Positions 33,644 through 45,353 of a stretch of 64,000 bases of DNA are shown here, one piece after another. Position 1 is the first letter of the stretch, and each line of letters starts with the position of its first letter. A program made the position numbers and the translations under genes. Origin of the DNA: Themeda triandra (lineage: Eukaryota > Streptophyta > Magnoliopsida > Poales > Poaceae); the NCBI GenBank assembly GCA_018135685.1, contig JAENPR010001534.1, forward strand, positions 62,001 to 126,000, written 5' to 3'. The notes under the pieces were generated by a model. It had not been told where the DNA came from and ran no database searches. It worked only from the letters and a program-made list of their open reading frames with translations.

Positions 33644-35286
33644 AACTCCCCAAGCTTACCCTTTGCTCGTCCCCGAGCAAATAGCTACGAAGATGGATCG
33701 GAGTTGCTGCAATGCTTTCATGCTTTACAAACACACATGCTCTAAACAAGAATTCATCCCAGACTAGAGTGAACTATCATAACTCCCAAACTTACTCATG
33801 CTTCTTTCAACCATGGGGCTTTTACCTGCACTTGGGTCTTGAGTAGTTGAAGGACAGAATAATTAAGTCAAGCACTGTTGTCTTATGCTCTATTGTTCCA
33901 CCTCTGTTCTGGAGTTTTTACAAAATTTTCAATAAAACTCAGAGTTCCTTAATACAACCCTTTCAAGTCTCTCGATATGTGGTATTTTTGGATCCTCTCT
34001 AAGGCATTGAAAGGAGGTATGCCTTCTCTCTTACTCTCATAATATGTAGTATTTGTGGTTCAAGGCATTTATAGATGAGCCTTCACTCTCTCTCTTTCTC
34101 ACCCTACTCTAATAAAGGCTTATGTGGAGCTCATAGGAGTGGAGAACTAATGCATTGGCATGATCGAACCATGGATCCGAAGGAACTCAACATACAACCA
34201 ATCGGTGTGTGCATGTGTGGTTTTATATGTGGATGATATATATAAAATAGAGAGAAATATTTGTGGGAGGAGAAGGGGTGCACAAAGGAATTATCAATGC
34301 TCCTTTATTTGGATGAAACTTGGAACTACTTCAACACTTGAATCTTCTTGGAACTTGAATCTGGAAACTTGACAATGACTGGGCTCATAAATATTTCTTT
34401 CTTTTTCTTTTTTTTTATAATTCTTGCAGCCCAAAAATACTTCTTGAATGGAACACTTCTCAATCTTAACAACTTCACATCGGGAACAAATGGAACACTT
34501 TGGAGCATTGATTTTGGATAAATGGCTAGCAAAATCAACAGGGGAATATTTTTGGGTGTTCACTCTCAGTGTAAGAGTAGAACAATTTCAATGAATGATG
34601 ATAGGCTTTATGTGGTGCGTACTTCCAGGGTAGAAGTAGCAGGGGTGAATGTGAGTGTGTAACCAAAATTTAGCTGTATGATGAGTTCATAAGGATACAA
34701 CACGGCCGACAAAGCACAAGCCCCAAACAAATGAGGAGGCTTCCTATTCTAATGATCAAGTTTGGCTGTGGTAGGAATTTTAACTCTGTCATATAAGGAA
34801 CTCATCATGAAACATTTATAATTTTTACAAACAAATCTCCGAATTTAGTGGCACGTTGGAACACAATGAACAGCGGCTCGGACTATTATCATATCATGTC
34901 CGTCAACTACCTAGACTTAGCTTGAGCATATGCTCCCACGGGTTTCGAGATGTAGAGTAAATCCGGTTGTCAAACGGTGTAATCAATCTTGGGAGAACTC
35001 AAATTTAAAGCTAGGTACTTGCAAAGAATTTAGAGCAGAGCAACTATTCATCATTTCCATCATGTAATCCTCAAGTCTACACAATTTTATTTATAGCAAA
35101 CTGTATTGAAAACAAACTTTACACACTCTTTTTATTTGGTTTTCATCTTAAGGCAAACTCGAAATGTAAACAAACACACTTAAAGAAAGCAACTAAACAA
35201 ACTTAGCAAGCAAATTTTTATTTGGTTTTTTTTTTTTAGATGCATAAACAAACTAAAGAAAAATAAACAAACCGAAAACAAACAAA
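33644..35286. other. Athila 3' internal non-coding region
   Basis: No sustained frame. AT-rich with long A/T runs near 35,100-35,280. Corresponds to the long untranslated region between the last ORF and the 3' LTR in Athila elements. Confidence 0.5.
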
Positions 35287-36956
35287 CTAAAACAAAAGGA
35301 AAGAAATACTTATCTTGATAATGGGGGTCCTCCCCCAAGCTAGCCTTGCGGCGGTGGTGGTGGATAGTGGATGTGCAACAGGTCCACCAAGCCGTGCAAC
35401 ATGGAGGCGGCTTCTTCCTGGCTCTCTTGAATGGTGCCTAGTGTCTGGGTGGTGTTTCGATTCCACTTTGGAGCTGGTCATTCCACCTCGATCATGGCGA
35501 TTCGAGTGGCGGTGGTATTGTCTTTGGAAGGCTACTTGTTCATCATAGTCTTTCTTGGGTGAAAATGGCGGTGGCATCGGAGTGGCGCGTGGCTCAAAGT
35601 CTTGGTGGGGTTCTTCTTCTTCTTCTTCATCGGTGGTACCAAAGGGGTCATAAGAGTATCTTGGTGGCTGTGAGGGTCCTGGCTCTGATGGTCCTGGCTC
35701 TGATGTTCCTGGGGTGTTGTATGATGGGTAGTAACCATAGAATGGTTGATGTGGTTGGCTCTGTGGTGGGTACACCCATGGGTGTAGTGAGTGGTCTTTG
35801 AGGTACATTCCACTCATTGAAAGCGGCATGCTTATTTGGTTCTTCTCGGGCGGTTTCGGCACCACACCAAACTGGTTCATGATTTCTGTCACCCTCTCCG
35901 AGCGAGCTCTTCGAGGTGCTCTCTCATTCACCGGTTACGCTTCGCAACTCAACATGATAGTTTTGCACATGATACAAAGCCAGGTCCGGGTTTGGTAACC
36001 AGATCGCAGCATCACCATATTTTGCATAATAAATATTATTCACTTTTTTCGTAAGTGACCTTGGCCAAAAGTATAGAGGTCATAAAATTCTCTATGATGT
36101 TCAATGTACTCAAAAGTAGCTCCCTCTAATAACTTCAAGCTTGTGGCAATGCGAGTAATAAGCGAACAAATGGCCACACTTCCTACTTTGTAACCAGGGA
36201 CACTCATCCAATGATTTACTAGGAGATGGACAGGAGACACTTTCTGTTTCTTGACAGCCGCATACAGCAACTGTAAGTCGGCTACTCTGATCTTGCTCTC
36301 ATCATATCATGGGAAAAAGGTGGTTCCTATCCAACGATGCAAAAATCTAAGCGTAGGGTGCTCTATGTCTGCGGTGCGGTGCGCTATGTGGTAAGGTGCT
36401 CTAGAAATGCTGCTCCAAAACCTATGTGCATTAAAAATCACCTAGTGCTGCATTTAAGTCTATGGAAGCATCTTGAGGGAAACCTAGGAGGTCACTAAGG
36501 TTTCTCCAAGAGACGAGAATATTCCAAAGCAAACATTCTAAAATAAACTCCATTGTCCGTGTAACGAAGGGTGCTAAGGAATTCTATGGTCAAGAGCCTA
36601 ATCCCCTTCTCAGTGAGGTTTGCAAAGGAAGTCCAACCAACTCGTGGAAAAATTGTATCGAATTCTTGAGCCATACCTGTCGCTAGCAGAAGTGTCGGAT
36701 CGATGACTGGCGTGTGGATGAAACGCTTGTTCTTGAGCTTCTTGTATATCTCCTTCTCCTGGGTGGTTCTCAGGGCGAGGTCGGATGTTCTCATGAGAAC
36801 TCTCTGAGATGCTGGAGGTGGTGCAGGTGCTGCTGCAGGTGCTTCTGGTGGTGGGTCGACACTCATGTCGGAACCAGCCACCGAGTTCTGGCGGGATGCA
36901 CTTCTTGTCCTGATGTTCCTGATGGTTCCCGAGATCCCCTTGAAGACGCCCTTCAT
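35287..36956 (-). pseudogene. Athila ORF1/envelope-like region, broken
   Basis: Two main readings on the minus strand. 36,956-36,495 (154 codons): basic, Ser/Arg-rich N-terminus, a Pro/Ala run, then KLKNKRFIHTPVID and a region (FPRVGWTSFANLTEKGIRLL, EFLSTLRY) typical of the Athila ORF1 domain. 35,931-35,287 (214 codons): a Pro/Tyr/Gln-rich tail with poly-Glu and many His. Between them frames shift several times (36,040-36,270 holds another piece). The product is unknown; in this clade the ORF sits in the envelope position. Not expressible as one protein. Confidence 0.65.
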
Positions 36957-37864
36957 CCTGCAAGTTGCTCAAAAGAAACAAAAACAAACACTAGTGGAGA
37001 GAAGGATTAGCACAAGGTTAGTGGTTAGCCGTCCAGAGTCAGTAGTCCAGGAGTTAGTCGTTCTTCATGACAAAAAGTTCTAAACTTCAAGTCTTGATTT
37101 TGACAGAACCTCCCCTTGATTTTAAATTTTCTTTATCCTATTTGGACAGCTTCTCCACTAATTTTGTGATCATCTACTCAACACTATCCCTTCCCTTCAC
37201 TTGCTACTAAACTCTTGCTCATCCTCTCACTTCTTCTCTCTTCCTACTCTTCTCCTCTTCTCTCTAACTCTCTCCAGGATACTCGAAGTCGAGAGCAGAA
37301 GGTTTGGCTAAAATTCTGGAATATGGGTGGTGCAAGGAAGCCATGGGAGGAGGCCTATTTATAGAGAAGGAGGGGAGAGTCGGCCGACTCAATGGTGGGG
37401 TCGGCCGCCCCACCGAGTTGGCCAATGTGGCTGCCACTTCACATGCTATTGCGAGATCTTTTGTCAATCCGAAATTTTGGTCGGTTGAGTGGTTTTGGCG
37501 GTGGAAAAGAGAGGATAGTGGAGGTGAGTGGAAGTGGATGAAATTATATGATTTGATGTATGTGAGGTGTAGTCTATGACATGTGGGACCCATGGTGAGG
37601 GACCCACCAAGCACTAAATGCCATGATAAAAATTATAAACAATGCAGAAATTTAAATGAAGGTAAACTAATTTAAATGCATGGAATAATAAATTTTTGTG
37701 CCACCACAATAAAATATTTTCGACGGGTTGTCACACACTGCAAAATCATTTATATGGGGCATAGAATTTTTATAATGCAATGCTAGAAATAAATATGTCT
37801 AAGAAAATTATAAGAGATGCAATTTAAAATGCGGATAAATACAGAGTTACCTTTCGGCGAGGAT
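36957..37864. other. Deletion-junction region of Athila pol
   Basis: RT, RNase H and integrase should lie between the protease and ORF1, but fewer than 1 kb of non-coding DNA separates them. Nothing recognisable in either strand. Confidence 0.6.
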
Positions 37865-38490
37865 TCAGATTTTTAAAGTCCTCCGAATTGGACCTTCCAA
37901 AATATTTATTCCGCTGATGATCCCAGAGATGCATCCTCTACCTCGGTGGTTGTCTTGTCGATCTTCTTCTACCATCTTCGCGGATTTGTTGAGCTCTTGT
38001 TTCGACTTGAATGCGAATTGCTCTTCTTGCCCATTTATAGTGAACTTGATTTCTCCTTTCCCGACATCAATGTGTGCATTGGCGGTGCTCAAGAAGGGTC
38101 TTCCAAGTATGAGTGACACCTTTGAGTCGGATGCATATCTAGTACTACAAAGTCTACGGCACGAAGAACTCTCTTATCTTGGGGGATACTTTCAGCAATG
38201 CCCAACGGATAGCGAACCGATTGGTCGGCTAGTTGTAGACACATTGATGTTGGCTCAAGTGCGGTGTGGTTGAGCTTGTAGTAGGCGCTGCGGGCATTAC
38301 ACCGACACTTGCTCCAAGATCACGAGTGCATTATTGAAATATTGATCTCCAATTGTCCGATCGATAGTGGGACATCCTGGATCTTTCTTCTTTTCTGGTA
38401 GTTGGTTGAGGATGGCCGCACTACATTCTTCGGTTAGCTTGATCACTTCATTGGATGGCAGTGGTCTCTTCTTGTTAAGAATATCTCTTA
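37865..38490 (-). pseudogene. Athila retropepsin-like protease remnant
   Basis: Minus-strand reading: ECSAAILNQLPEKKKDPG, then CPTIDRTIGDQYFNNALV, later SLILGRPFLSTANAHIDVG and GEIKFTINGQEEQF. This is the protease domain of Athila-type pol, but the catalytic Asp motif normally following NAL is unreadable and the middle (~38,120-38,300) is frameshifted. The frame stops at 37,865. Confidence 0.75.
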
Positions 38491-38816
38491 TGTACTTGGC
38501 TTAAGTGGGGACCGGTATGGCGTCCAGCAGAGGTATGTTGACATATAACCCGAATTACCTCCACGAACTTACCAAATTGCTCATGCATGCGTTGTGGTCC
38601 TCTCTTCCTTCGAGGAAATGGTAAATAGTTTGTGTCTCGAAATTGTTGTCTTGCTTCCGATCTTGTATGCGGCTTCGTACCGATTCTTGTGGTAATACTT
38701 CTAGCTCGGGTTGAAAGTTCTCTTCTTCGCCACTTTGGTGGTAGCATGGTTGGCCTTTTTCTGCTTTTGGATAGGGAGGATCTCGGTGGAACTCCCTCTT
38801 CTTGTAGTAATAGATC

Positions 38817-39890
38817 TCACTCGGGGTTAGTGGAAACAGGCAATGCAATGGCTAATTTTGCTAACCTTTCTTCTATCTTTTTATTAAACTCTAGTTGATC
38901 ATTAATGGCAGAGGAGAAACTATCCATTTTAGTACTTAAGTTTTCCAAGACTTTGTCATTAGCAGCAAGCCTATCCTCCATAGATGAATTGATCTTAGAC
39001 TGTTGTAGGACCAACTCTCTTAAAGTAGGTTGCTTTGCATAATTACCTGAATATGTACCTTGATTAATGGGTGGTTGCACCCAATGTGGAACCTTTCTCA
39101 TGATGGGACTTGAATTCTGCTTATATGTTGCTTCAATTGCTCTTTGATCTTCCTTGTACTTGGCCCTTTGGTCAAGCCAATGGAGTAAGGTATCCATCTT
39201 GGTTGATAATGCATTCACTTCTTCTATTGCTTCTTCACTCTGGTGACAATCTTGAATATTGTCTTGGGACCAGCTTTGATTATCTGCTATCTTCTCCATA
39301 AGTCTTTTAGCTCTCCCAAGAGTGAGTGATAAGAATGATCCTTCAGTAGTTGCATCTAGGTGCTCACGCGTCTTCGGAGTTAATCCGTGATAGAAACCTT
39401 GCATGAGTAACCATTCTTCCATTCCATGATGGGGACAATCTTGAATGTATCCTTGCAAACGCTCCCATGCTTCTGATATGGTCTCCGTCTTCTGCTGTTG
39501 GAAATTGGTAATCTTTCCTCTTAAGGCATTGGTTTTGCCTATCGGGAAGAATTTTGCTAGAAAGGCCTTGGAACACTTCGCCCATGTATTGATATCTTCT
39601 TTATTTGCATAGAACCTTTGCTTCGCTCTTCCCACTAGTGAGAATGGAAAGAGGCGAAGAAGTATGAGGTCTTCTTTAATTCCATCTATGGCGATGGTGT
39701 TTCCAATCTCCATGAAGTCCTGTAAATGTGTACTTGCATCTTCATGTACCTTTCCACTGAATTGGATAGCTTGCACCATGTTGATGAGACTTGGCTTGAG
39801 CTCAAATTCCATATTATTGTGTATTACTGGACCAGTGCGGATGTTCTCTATTGTTGGAGCAGAGAACTCCAGTAAGGTCTTCTCAGCCAT
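38817..39890 (-). CDS. Athila gag polyprotein
   Basis: 357 codons, open. The retrotransposon gag domain spans ~40-230: TWAKCSKAFLAKFFPIGKT, FQQQKTETISEAWERLQGY, CPHHGMEEWLLMQGFYHGL and LTLGRAKRLMEKIADN are hallmark stretches. The C-terminal part is coiled-coil-like (LAANDKVLENLSTKMDS) and precedes a Lys/Pro-rich linker. Stops at 38,817; the linker to protease continues in broken frames to about 38,500. Encodes the capsid/nucleocapsid of a virus-like particle; no zinc knuckle seen. Confidence 0.85.
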   Translation of the reverse strand: MAEKTLLEFSAPTIENIRTGPVIHNNMEFELKPSLINMVQAIQFSGKVHEDASTHLQDFMEIGNTIAIDGIKEDLILLRLFPFSLVGRAKQRFYANKEDINTWAKCSKAFLAKFFPIGKTNALRGKITNFQQQKTETISEAWERLQGYIQDCPHHGMEEWLLMQGFYHGLTPKTREHLDATTEGSFLSLTLGRAKRLMEKIADNQSWSQDNIQDCHQSEEAIEEVNALSTKMDTLLHWLDQRAKYKEDQRAIEATYKQNSSPIMRKVPHWVQPPINQGTYSGNYAKQPTLRELVLQQSKINSSMEDRLAANDKVLENLSTKMDSFSSAINDQLEFNKKIEERLAKLAIALPVSTNPE

Positions 39891-40099
39891 CTTGATTGGT
39901 GACGAGCTTCCTTCTTGATTGAACCGACTCTGATGATCGAGAGTTTGAATAAATCAGATTCAATCCTGCTAATACCCTGTATAAAATATAGACAAAGAAA
40001 AACAACAGGGGTGAACCTGCCAAAGTAGAGGTGACTAGTGACAATCACTCATTTTCTAAGTATCTACGCTTAAGCAATTTTTCTCTAAAAGTTTATTCC

Positions 40100-40121
40100 G
40101 TTCCCCGGCAACGGCGCCAAA
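40100..40121 (-). other. Athila primer-binding site
   Basis: Minus-strand TGGCGCCGTTGCCGGGGAAC, a few bases inside the 5' LTR; the form used by Athila elements and complementary to a tRNA-Asp 3' end. Confidence 0.85.
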
Positions 40122-40127
40122 AATGCT

Positions 40128-41612
40128 TGTTGACACTTCTAACACCACTCATGCTAAGTTGTCATCCCTAGCATGGCGCCAGAAGTGTTGGTATAGAAAC
40201 TGCTCCTCTAATCAAGAAAAAATATGGAATCCGCAAGCGAACAGATAATACACCATTGTAGCATTTTACCAGGAAGTATTCCAGGTATCGTTATTTATAT
40301 TTAGCTCAAAGGAAAGAACTACGGACTTAAACAATGAGATGAACTTGCTAAACACGACTACTTATGAGTGATTGATTACACGAGTCACATACTTTGCGAG
40401 AGGGTAAACCATGATAAATAAGGGAATATAAAGTAATAAGCTCGGGTATAAATCACACGAGAGATTAGATATAGACTACTCACAAAGGTAGGTTGACATC
40501 GATTAGTGCAAGAAATAGAAATCCTATATAGGTTCTAATCTACTAAGTCATTCATCTACTCCAACTCTACACTATCATATATAGCACAAAAGACTTTTCA
40601 TCTATGTATAAGGATCATTGCTATAACAAGCCAAGACATAGCGGGACTTACTACGCAACTTTGGTTCCGCTAGACCTACCAACGGGGATGGAATACGAGA
40701 GGACTCAACGGAGGCTGTCACTTCCGCGATTTACCACACGACCCGGCCAATAGGGTGCATTTGCGGAGTAAACGGCATCTAAGCACCATGCTTACATGAA
40801 ATCTACCACCTAACCCTCCCGCGAAGAGAGCTAAGCGCTTTGCAAACATATACATAAACTTATTATCGATCATAACCATATCAAATGTAGAACTAGAATA
40901 AACTAGGAACATAATAAATAGAAACATAATGATATTTAGAATAAAGTCACAAGAATAGATACAAGATAATATCAATTCTGATGATGAAGATCCGGAATTC
41001 CGAGCACAGGCGCCCGATTCTTCCTCTATCTAGTCTAAACCTATGTAGAACTTGAAGATCTAGAGTATCTATTCTAATTCTCTGGTGGAGATCTCTCTCT
41101 AAACCCTGGCTTTGCTGATGGCTACCTCTGAATAATGAATTCTTGAATGAATTTCTCCCTCAGCCAGGGGCCAGGGGCTCTGAATATATAGCCCCTAGGA
41201 TGCACCACAGCAATCCGATCAAACCGACTTAAACGGACGATAATTAGTGCTCCTCAAGGTCGGTGGAGGCAAGATCCGCGAGCCTCCACCTGATTGGTGG
41301 AGGTAGGGAGTCGGCCGACCCACCCTGGGAGTCGGCCGACCCACCACAATGCCAGGTGGGTCCCCGCTTCCAGGGTTTGCCTTCTGGAGTCTTCTAGAGT
41401 ATACAATTTTACCCGTTCGGTCTTTCTCTCTATGTAATCATGACATGTGGGCCTCCTTGGATGTTTTCCTGATAATCCCCTGTGAAAACACATATTCACC
41501 AAAACTTGTGAAATCTGTCAGTTTAAACCCTGAGTCTATGGTGGTGAACAGATTATACCCATCTTTCTCTCTCTGGTTGACATATAAAATTGATCAATAA
41601 CAACCGTCAACA
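40128..41612 (-). repeat. Athila 5' LTR
   Basis: 1,485 bp, TG...CA, adjacent to the PBS; partner of 32,162-33,643. Confidence 0.93.
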
Positions 41613-41925
41613 CTTGTGCGGCCATCCTGCAGGTACTAATTACATCACTTGGCCTTTGTGCAGGCACCGTCGGTGGGTTCGAACCCGACTCCAGTTGCCA
41701 GCCCTCCACTGGGTCCTTCTCCACCCCACGGCTGGCCACCTTACCAGACCTTCCCACGTAGCAGTACAGCTGGCCTCCTCCACCGTCGTAGGGGCACACC
41801 GGGCCTGCAAACTTCCCTTGGCCGCAGCAGGGGCCCTACTGGCCACAGAAGCCGCATCCGAGTTGGTCTCCGTGGGAGCAAGGTGGGGGCTCTGGGACCC
41901 ATGGGGATGGCGCCTCCAGCTAGGT

Positions 41926-42284
41926 ACCCTTACTTCTTGCTTTTGGATGTTCATCGATAAAGTTGTGGCACGTCGGACATGTTTTGCCGATGTTGGACAT
42001 GTAGCGAAGACTTTGGACATGTATGATGAATTTGGACATGTTATATGTGGTTTCGACATGTATCGATGAATTTGGACACATGTATGGATGAATTTGGACA
42101 TGTTCTATGAATTAGATGCTGAAATATGGTTTATATGTTATATTGTTGTGAATATATGAGATGAAATGTGAGTGAAATAGTATACATATGATGAAATGTG
42201 GTTCAAATGCAAGAAAACGAGAAAAACCAAAAAAAAAATTCCCAGCTTTGCCGGTACAGGAAATTTTCCCAGAGACAAGCCCGG
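41926..42284. other. CACTA 3' region with imperfect repeats
   Basis: From ~41,985 to 42,110 an irregular repeat of TTTGGACATGT..GATGAA (about 20-30 bp period) occurs five or six times. AT-rich afterwards. Likely the 3' UTR of the CACTA gene. Confidence 0.5.
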
Positions 42285-42673
42285 CTTTGCCGGCCGGCGG
42301 CCGTCGGCAAAGTGACCAAACCTTTGCCGACGGCCGACCGTCGGCAAAACCCTTTTTATATTTTTAAAAAAGCAAAAAATATAGCCTTTGCGACGGCCCC
42401 GCCACGTCGGCCGTCGGCAAAAGGGCCGTCGCGCGTGACGGCGGGTGGGTGACGCGTGGCCCCTTTGCCAACGGCTGACGTGGCCATCGGCGAAGCTTTG
42501 CCGACGGCCTGACACGTGGCTGTCGGCAAAGAGGCCTTTGCCGACAAAAAAATTCGCCGACGGCTCTTTGCCGACAGCCATGTCAGAAAGCCGCCGGCAA
42601 AGGCTTCGCCGACGGCTTAAAGGCCTTTGCCGACGGCGTCGTGCCGTCGGCAAAGAGGCCGGATCCGGTAGTG
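42285..42673. repeat. CACTA right subterminal repeat array
   Basis: About fifteen copies of TTTGCCGACGGC / GCCGTCGGCAAAG in both orientations, ending in the inverted terminus CCGGTAGTG. Confidence 0.88.
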
Positions 42674-42676
42674 CTT

Positions 42677-43222
42677 CAAAATTAATCTAGAGCTGGTTCC
42701 TTGCCAACTATATTTTTTTTGTTCTGAGCCGCATCTTATGAGTTCATTTGAATTATTAGTTTCTTCTAATTCTTAAACATTTGATCTAGCTGACTGAGGA
42801 GTCCTTGTTATTTCCGGACAAAGTAAAATTTCTCACTATACTAGCATCTAATACACCAAAATAGCTGGGTAGTGTCACCATGCATGTGTCTCGTGTTGAT
42901 ACAAAATGGGCATTTATTTATGAGTGTACAACCTACATCCAAGTTCTCAAAGTACATGAACACAAGTAGAAATAAGCATTATAATATAAGTATTCAAAGC
43001 CGGATGAACTATATACAAATACAAACGCTTCAAGCCAAACCGCAGTAGCTAGTATATATAACACCCAGGAAAGAAAAGGAAAGGAAAATAAAACTCACAC
43101 TCACTATACAAATGAATGGACAAAGTTAAGGGAAATCACACTCACAATATATAATTAATACACATATATGGATCAAGATGATGAACCGAATGGTAGGTAG
43201 ATGCAGTTGCTTGGGCCCATCA
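42677..43222. other. Gene-free interval; 3' side of the PGG gene
   Basis: AT-rich, no frame; likely the 3' UTR and downstream flank of the minus-strand PGG gene. Confidence 0.35.
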
Positions 43223-45353
43223 TCACACTGATGCTTGCGCGTGCTGCCCATTTCCTCCATTGCCACGTTCACCGCTGGCGCCTTGTGTGTTGCTTGTCTC
43301 CTCTCCAGGTCTAGAGTTGACGCACGGCATAGGCAGCCTGACGGCCACAATATAGATCACCACTACGACGACCAGCGCAATGACATTCAAAGACATTTCC
43401 AGTGTTCGGCTACTACCAGCGGCATATGCCACCAGTAGCCCAACCAAGTCCAGCGCGACCACTGTGTTGGTCGCCATAAGTAGTGGGTCATCATGCGGTC
43501 CCGGCAGTTCACTTAGCAGCAGCAGGATGATGATGACGATGGACGCCATGAAGGAGCTGGAGTTGCTGTAGAAGAAGACACGGTACCGGCGTAGGTTGCT
43601 GTCATGCAGCATGGGGCTCCCAGCGGCGTCCCCTTCCGGCCACACACCACCCGGCGGGTCTAGGCCCGCCTGGTACGTGACACTCGCCGCAAGCATCGCG
43701 AGCAGCATCACGTATTTGCGCTTTGTTGTGTGATCTCCTTCTTCTTGGTTGTTCTCAGCTGTGTTGCCGCCGTTGGCATTTGACGACGCCGTCAAGTGAC
43801 TCCGTTGGGGTCCTCGTCATCGTTGTCGTTCTGAGCAATGCTGGTGCTGCCGTCGTTGGCATCTGACGACTGATGAGCCCCTGCCTCTAGTGTCGTCGGT
43901 GGCGCTGCCTCGTGGTCGCGTAGAAACAAAGCAAAGAGCACTGATATGAAGACGCTGACACCTGCGACCAGGACCAAGACGTAGATGGACGTCTTCACCT
44001 TCCGGGCACTCCCAGCAGCGTAGGCACCCATCAAGACCAGCATCCCCACCAGCATGCACGCGTACAGACCGTAGAATCGGATGCCCTCCCGCTGGTACGT
44101 CTTGTTGTTCTGGAGCAAAACGATGAGCGCGATGGATGCCATGAAGCTCATCGCGTTGCAGTAGAAGAAGGCTTTGTAACGGCGAGGGTACATGTCCTCA
44201 AGGATTGGGGAGCCGACAACAGATGATGAGTGTCCCTGGCCTTCCTGCTCTACCCGCCAGAAGCCACCTGGCGGGCTTAGCCCGGCCTGGTAGGTGATAG
44301 TGGCCATCAGAATTGCAAACAGGAGCAGCCTCTTGCGCCTCTTCTTTAGACTAGTTTCAGCATCGGGGTTAGGAGGAGGATCAGGAGTAGATGATGTCAC
44401 CAAGACATGGAGAAAGATCGCTGCCACATAGACAAGGAAAGCAGCAGCCAAGGCAATGAGATGGACAGAGGCACTCAAGGTTCGGCTGCTACCTGCAATG
44501 TATGCACCCACAAGCCCCAGCAGGTCGAGTACCATGGCCATATGGACATGGAGTGCTCTCCGTTTAAATAGGGCTTTAATCTGGACTATCAGGATGACAA
44601 CTATGGATGCCACCAAAGCAATCGAGTTGCAGTAGAAGAAGATGCTGTACCGCTTATCGTCGGTGTATGAAAGTATTGGGTCACCAGCCTTGTGGCCGGA
44701 CTGGTTTTCCTGCCACACGCCCCCTGGAGGGTTCAGCCCAGCTTGGTACGTGATACTTGCGGCGAGGGTGCCCAGAAGTAGAATAAGAGACCTCTTTTCC
44801 TTCAATGAATCGACAGACTGTCCATCCCCCTGTCATATATATATGCATTCATAGTTGATGAAGAGTAAGTGTCGTTATATGCATTCCTCAAATCATAGTG
44901 AGTGGTTAAATAAAATAGAATATGTTAGGCCGATTTGGTGTCGGCAAAAATTGCACATCGACGGGATAAGAGTGAGAAATTGAATGAGAGTAAGATCTAA
45001 GCCAAATGATATAGCTATATATAACAAGATAGTGCCGATTAATATAGTGAGTTACCCCAAAATGTCAAAAATAAAAATCAGGTAAAAAACATGAATATCA
45101 CACTGAAAAAGATATTATCCGCGTGGGCATCCCTACTAGTACTAACTAAAATAATGTGTAACGGGGATTTTTGAATATGTAGTCGAAAAGTAAAGTATAG
45201 AGTATGTATATATATGAGTTTGATAACTATTATTACCTGTTGTGGTTTTGGCTGAGCTGGTGAAATGGTCCCCGCACCCCGCGTGCACGCAGCCCAGCTC
45301 AAAACACACTCTCTGATGTAGTGGACTGCTGCCGCAAGGACAATGGATACGAG

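Larger units (their letters stand above)
32157..41617 (-). mobile_element. Athila-type Ty3 retrotransposon, 9.45 kb, TSD CTTGT
   Basis: CTTGT lies at 32,157-32,161 and 41,613-41,617. Two LTRs of ~1.48 kb (32,162-33,643; 40,128-41,612) begin TGTTGACA and end GTCAACA. Transcription is on the minus strand: the PBS sits beside the 40.1-kb LTR and gag follows. Order on the minus strand: LTR, PBS, gag, protease remnant, [RT/RNase H/integrase missing], Athila ORF1/envelope-like region, polypurine tract, LTR. Nested inside the CACTA gene intron, so it is younger than the CACTA insertion. Confidence 0.93.
30847..41925 (+). pseudogene. CACTA Transposase_24 (Ptta/En/Spm-type) gene, decayed and split
   Basis: Recognisable exons: 30,847-~30,930; up to 31,354 (..PEFMNKW then GTATGC donor); 31,437-~31,835 (ETHGGQRLNEFTRW, AYTNPNVYNKLT, YDPTTEDLDTD, then HGRYFIANSAIDP..LSQIRRG); 31,928-32,130 (EQLQASQARQ..); and, beyond the Athila insertion, ~41,664-41,925 (WPPYQTFPR, NFPWPQQGPYWPQKPHPSW, a GSGTHGDGASS-like end). 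The third exon is the plant Transposase_24 domain found in CACTA elements. In-frame stops (TAG 31,682-31,684; TAG in exon 4 at ~31,978; others in the last exon) show it is dead. The protein would be the TNPA-like accessory/DNA-binding product rather than the catalytic transposase. Athila landed in the last intron. Confidence 0.75.
21448..42676 (+). mobile_element. CACTA (En/Spm) transposon, 21.2 kb, with nested insertions; TSD CTT
   Basis: The left terminus CACTACCGG starts at 21,451 and the right terminus CCGGTAGTG ends at 42,673, each flanked by CTT (21,448-21,450; 42,674-42,676). Both ends carry dense subterminal repeats of GCCGTCGGCAAAG and its complement, about ten at 21,470-21,680 and about fifteen at 42,285-42,655. 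The internal gene is a decayed Transposase_24 (Ptta/En/Spm) homologue; no TNP2/TNPD transposase was found, so the element is non-autonomous. Subtracting the Tat block and the Athila element leaves about 3.5 kb of CACTA sequence. Confidence 0.92.
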
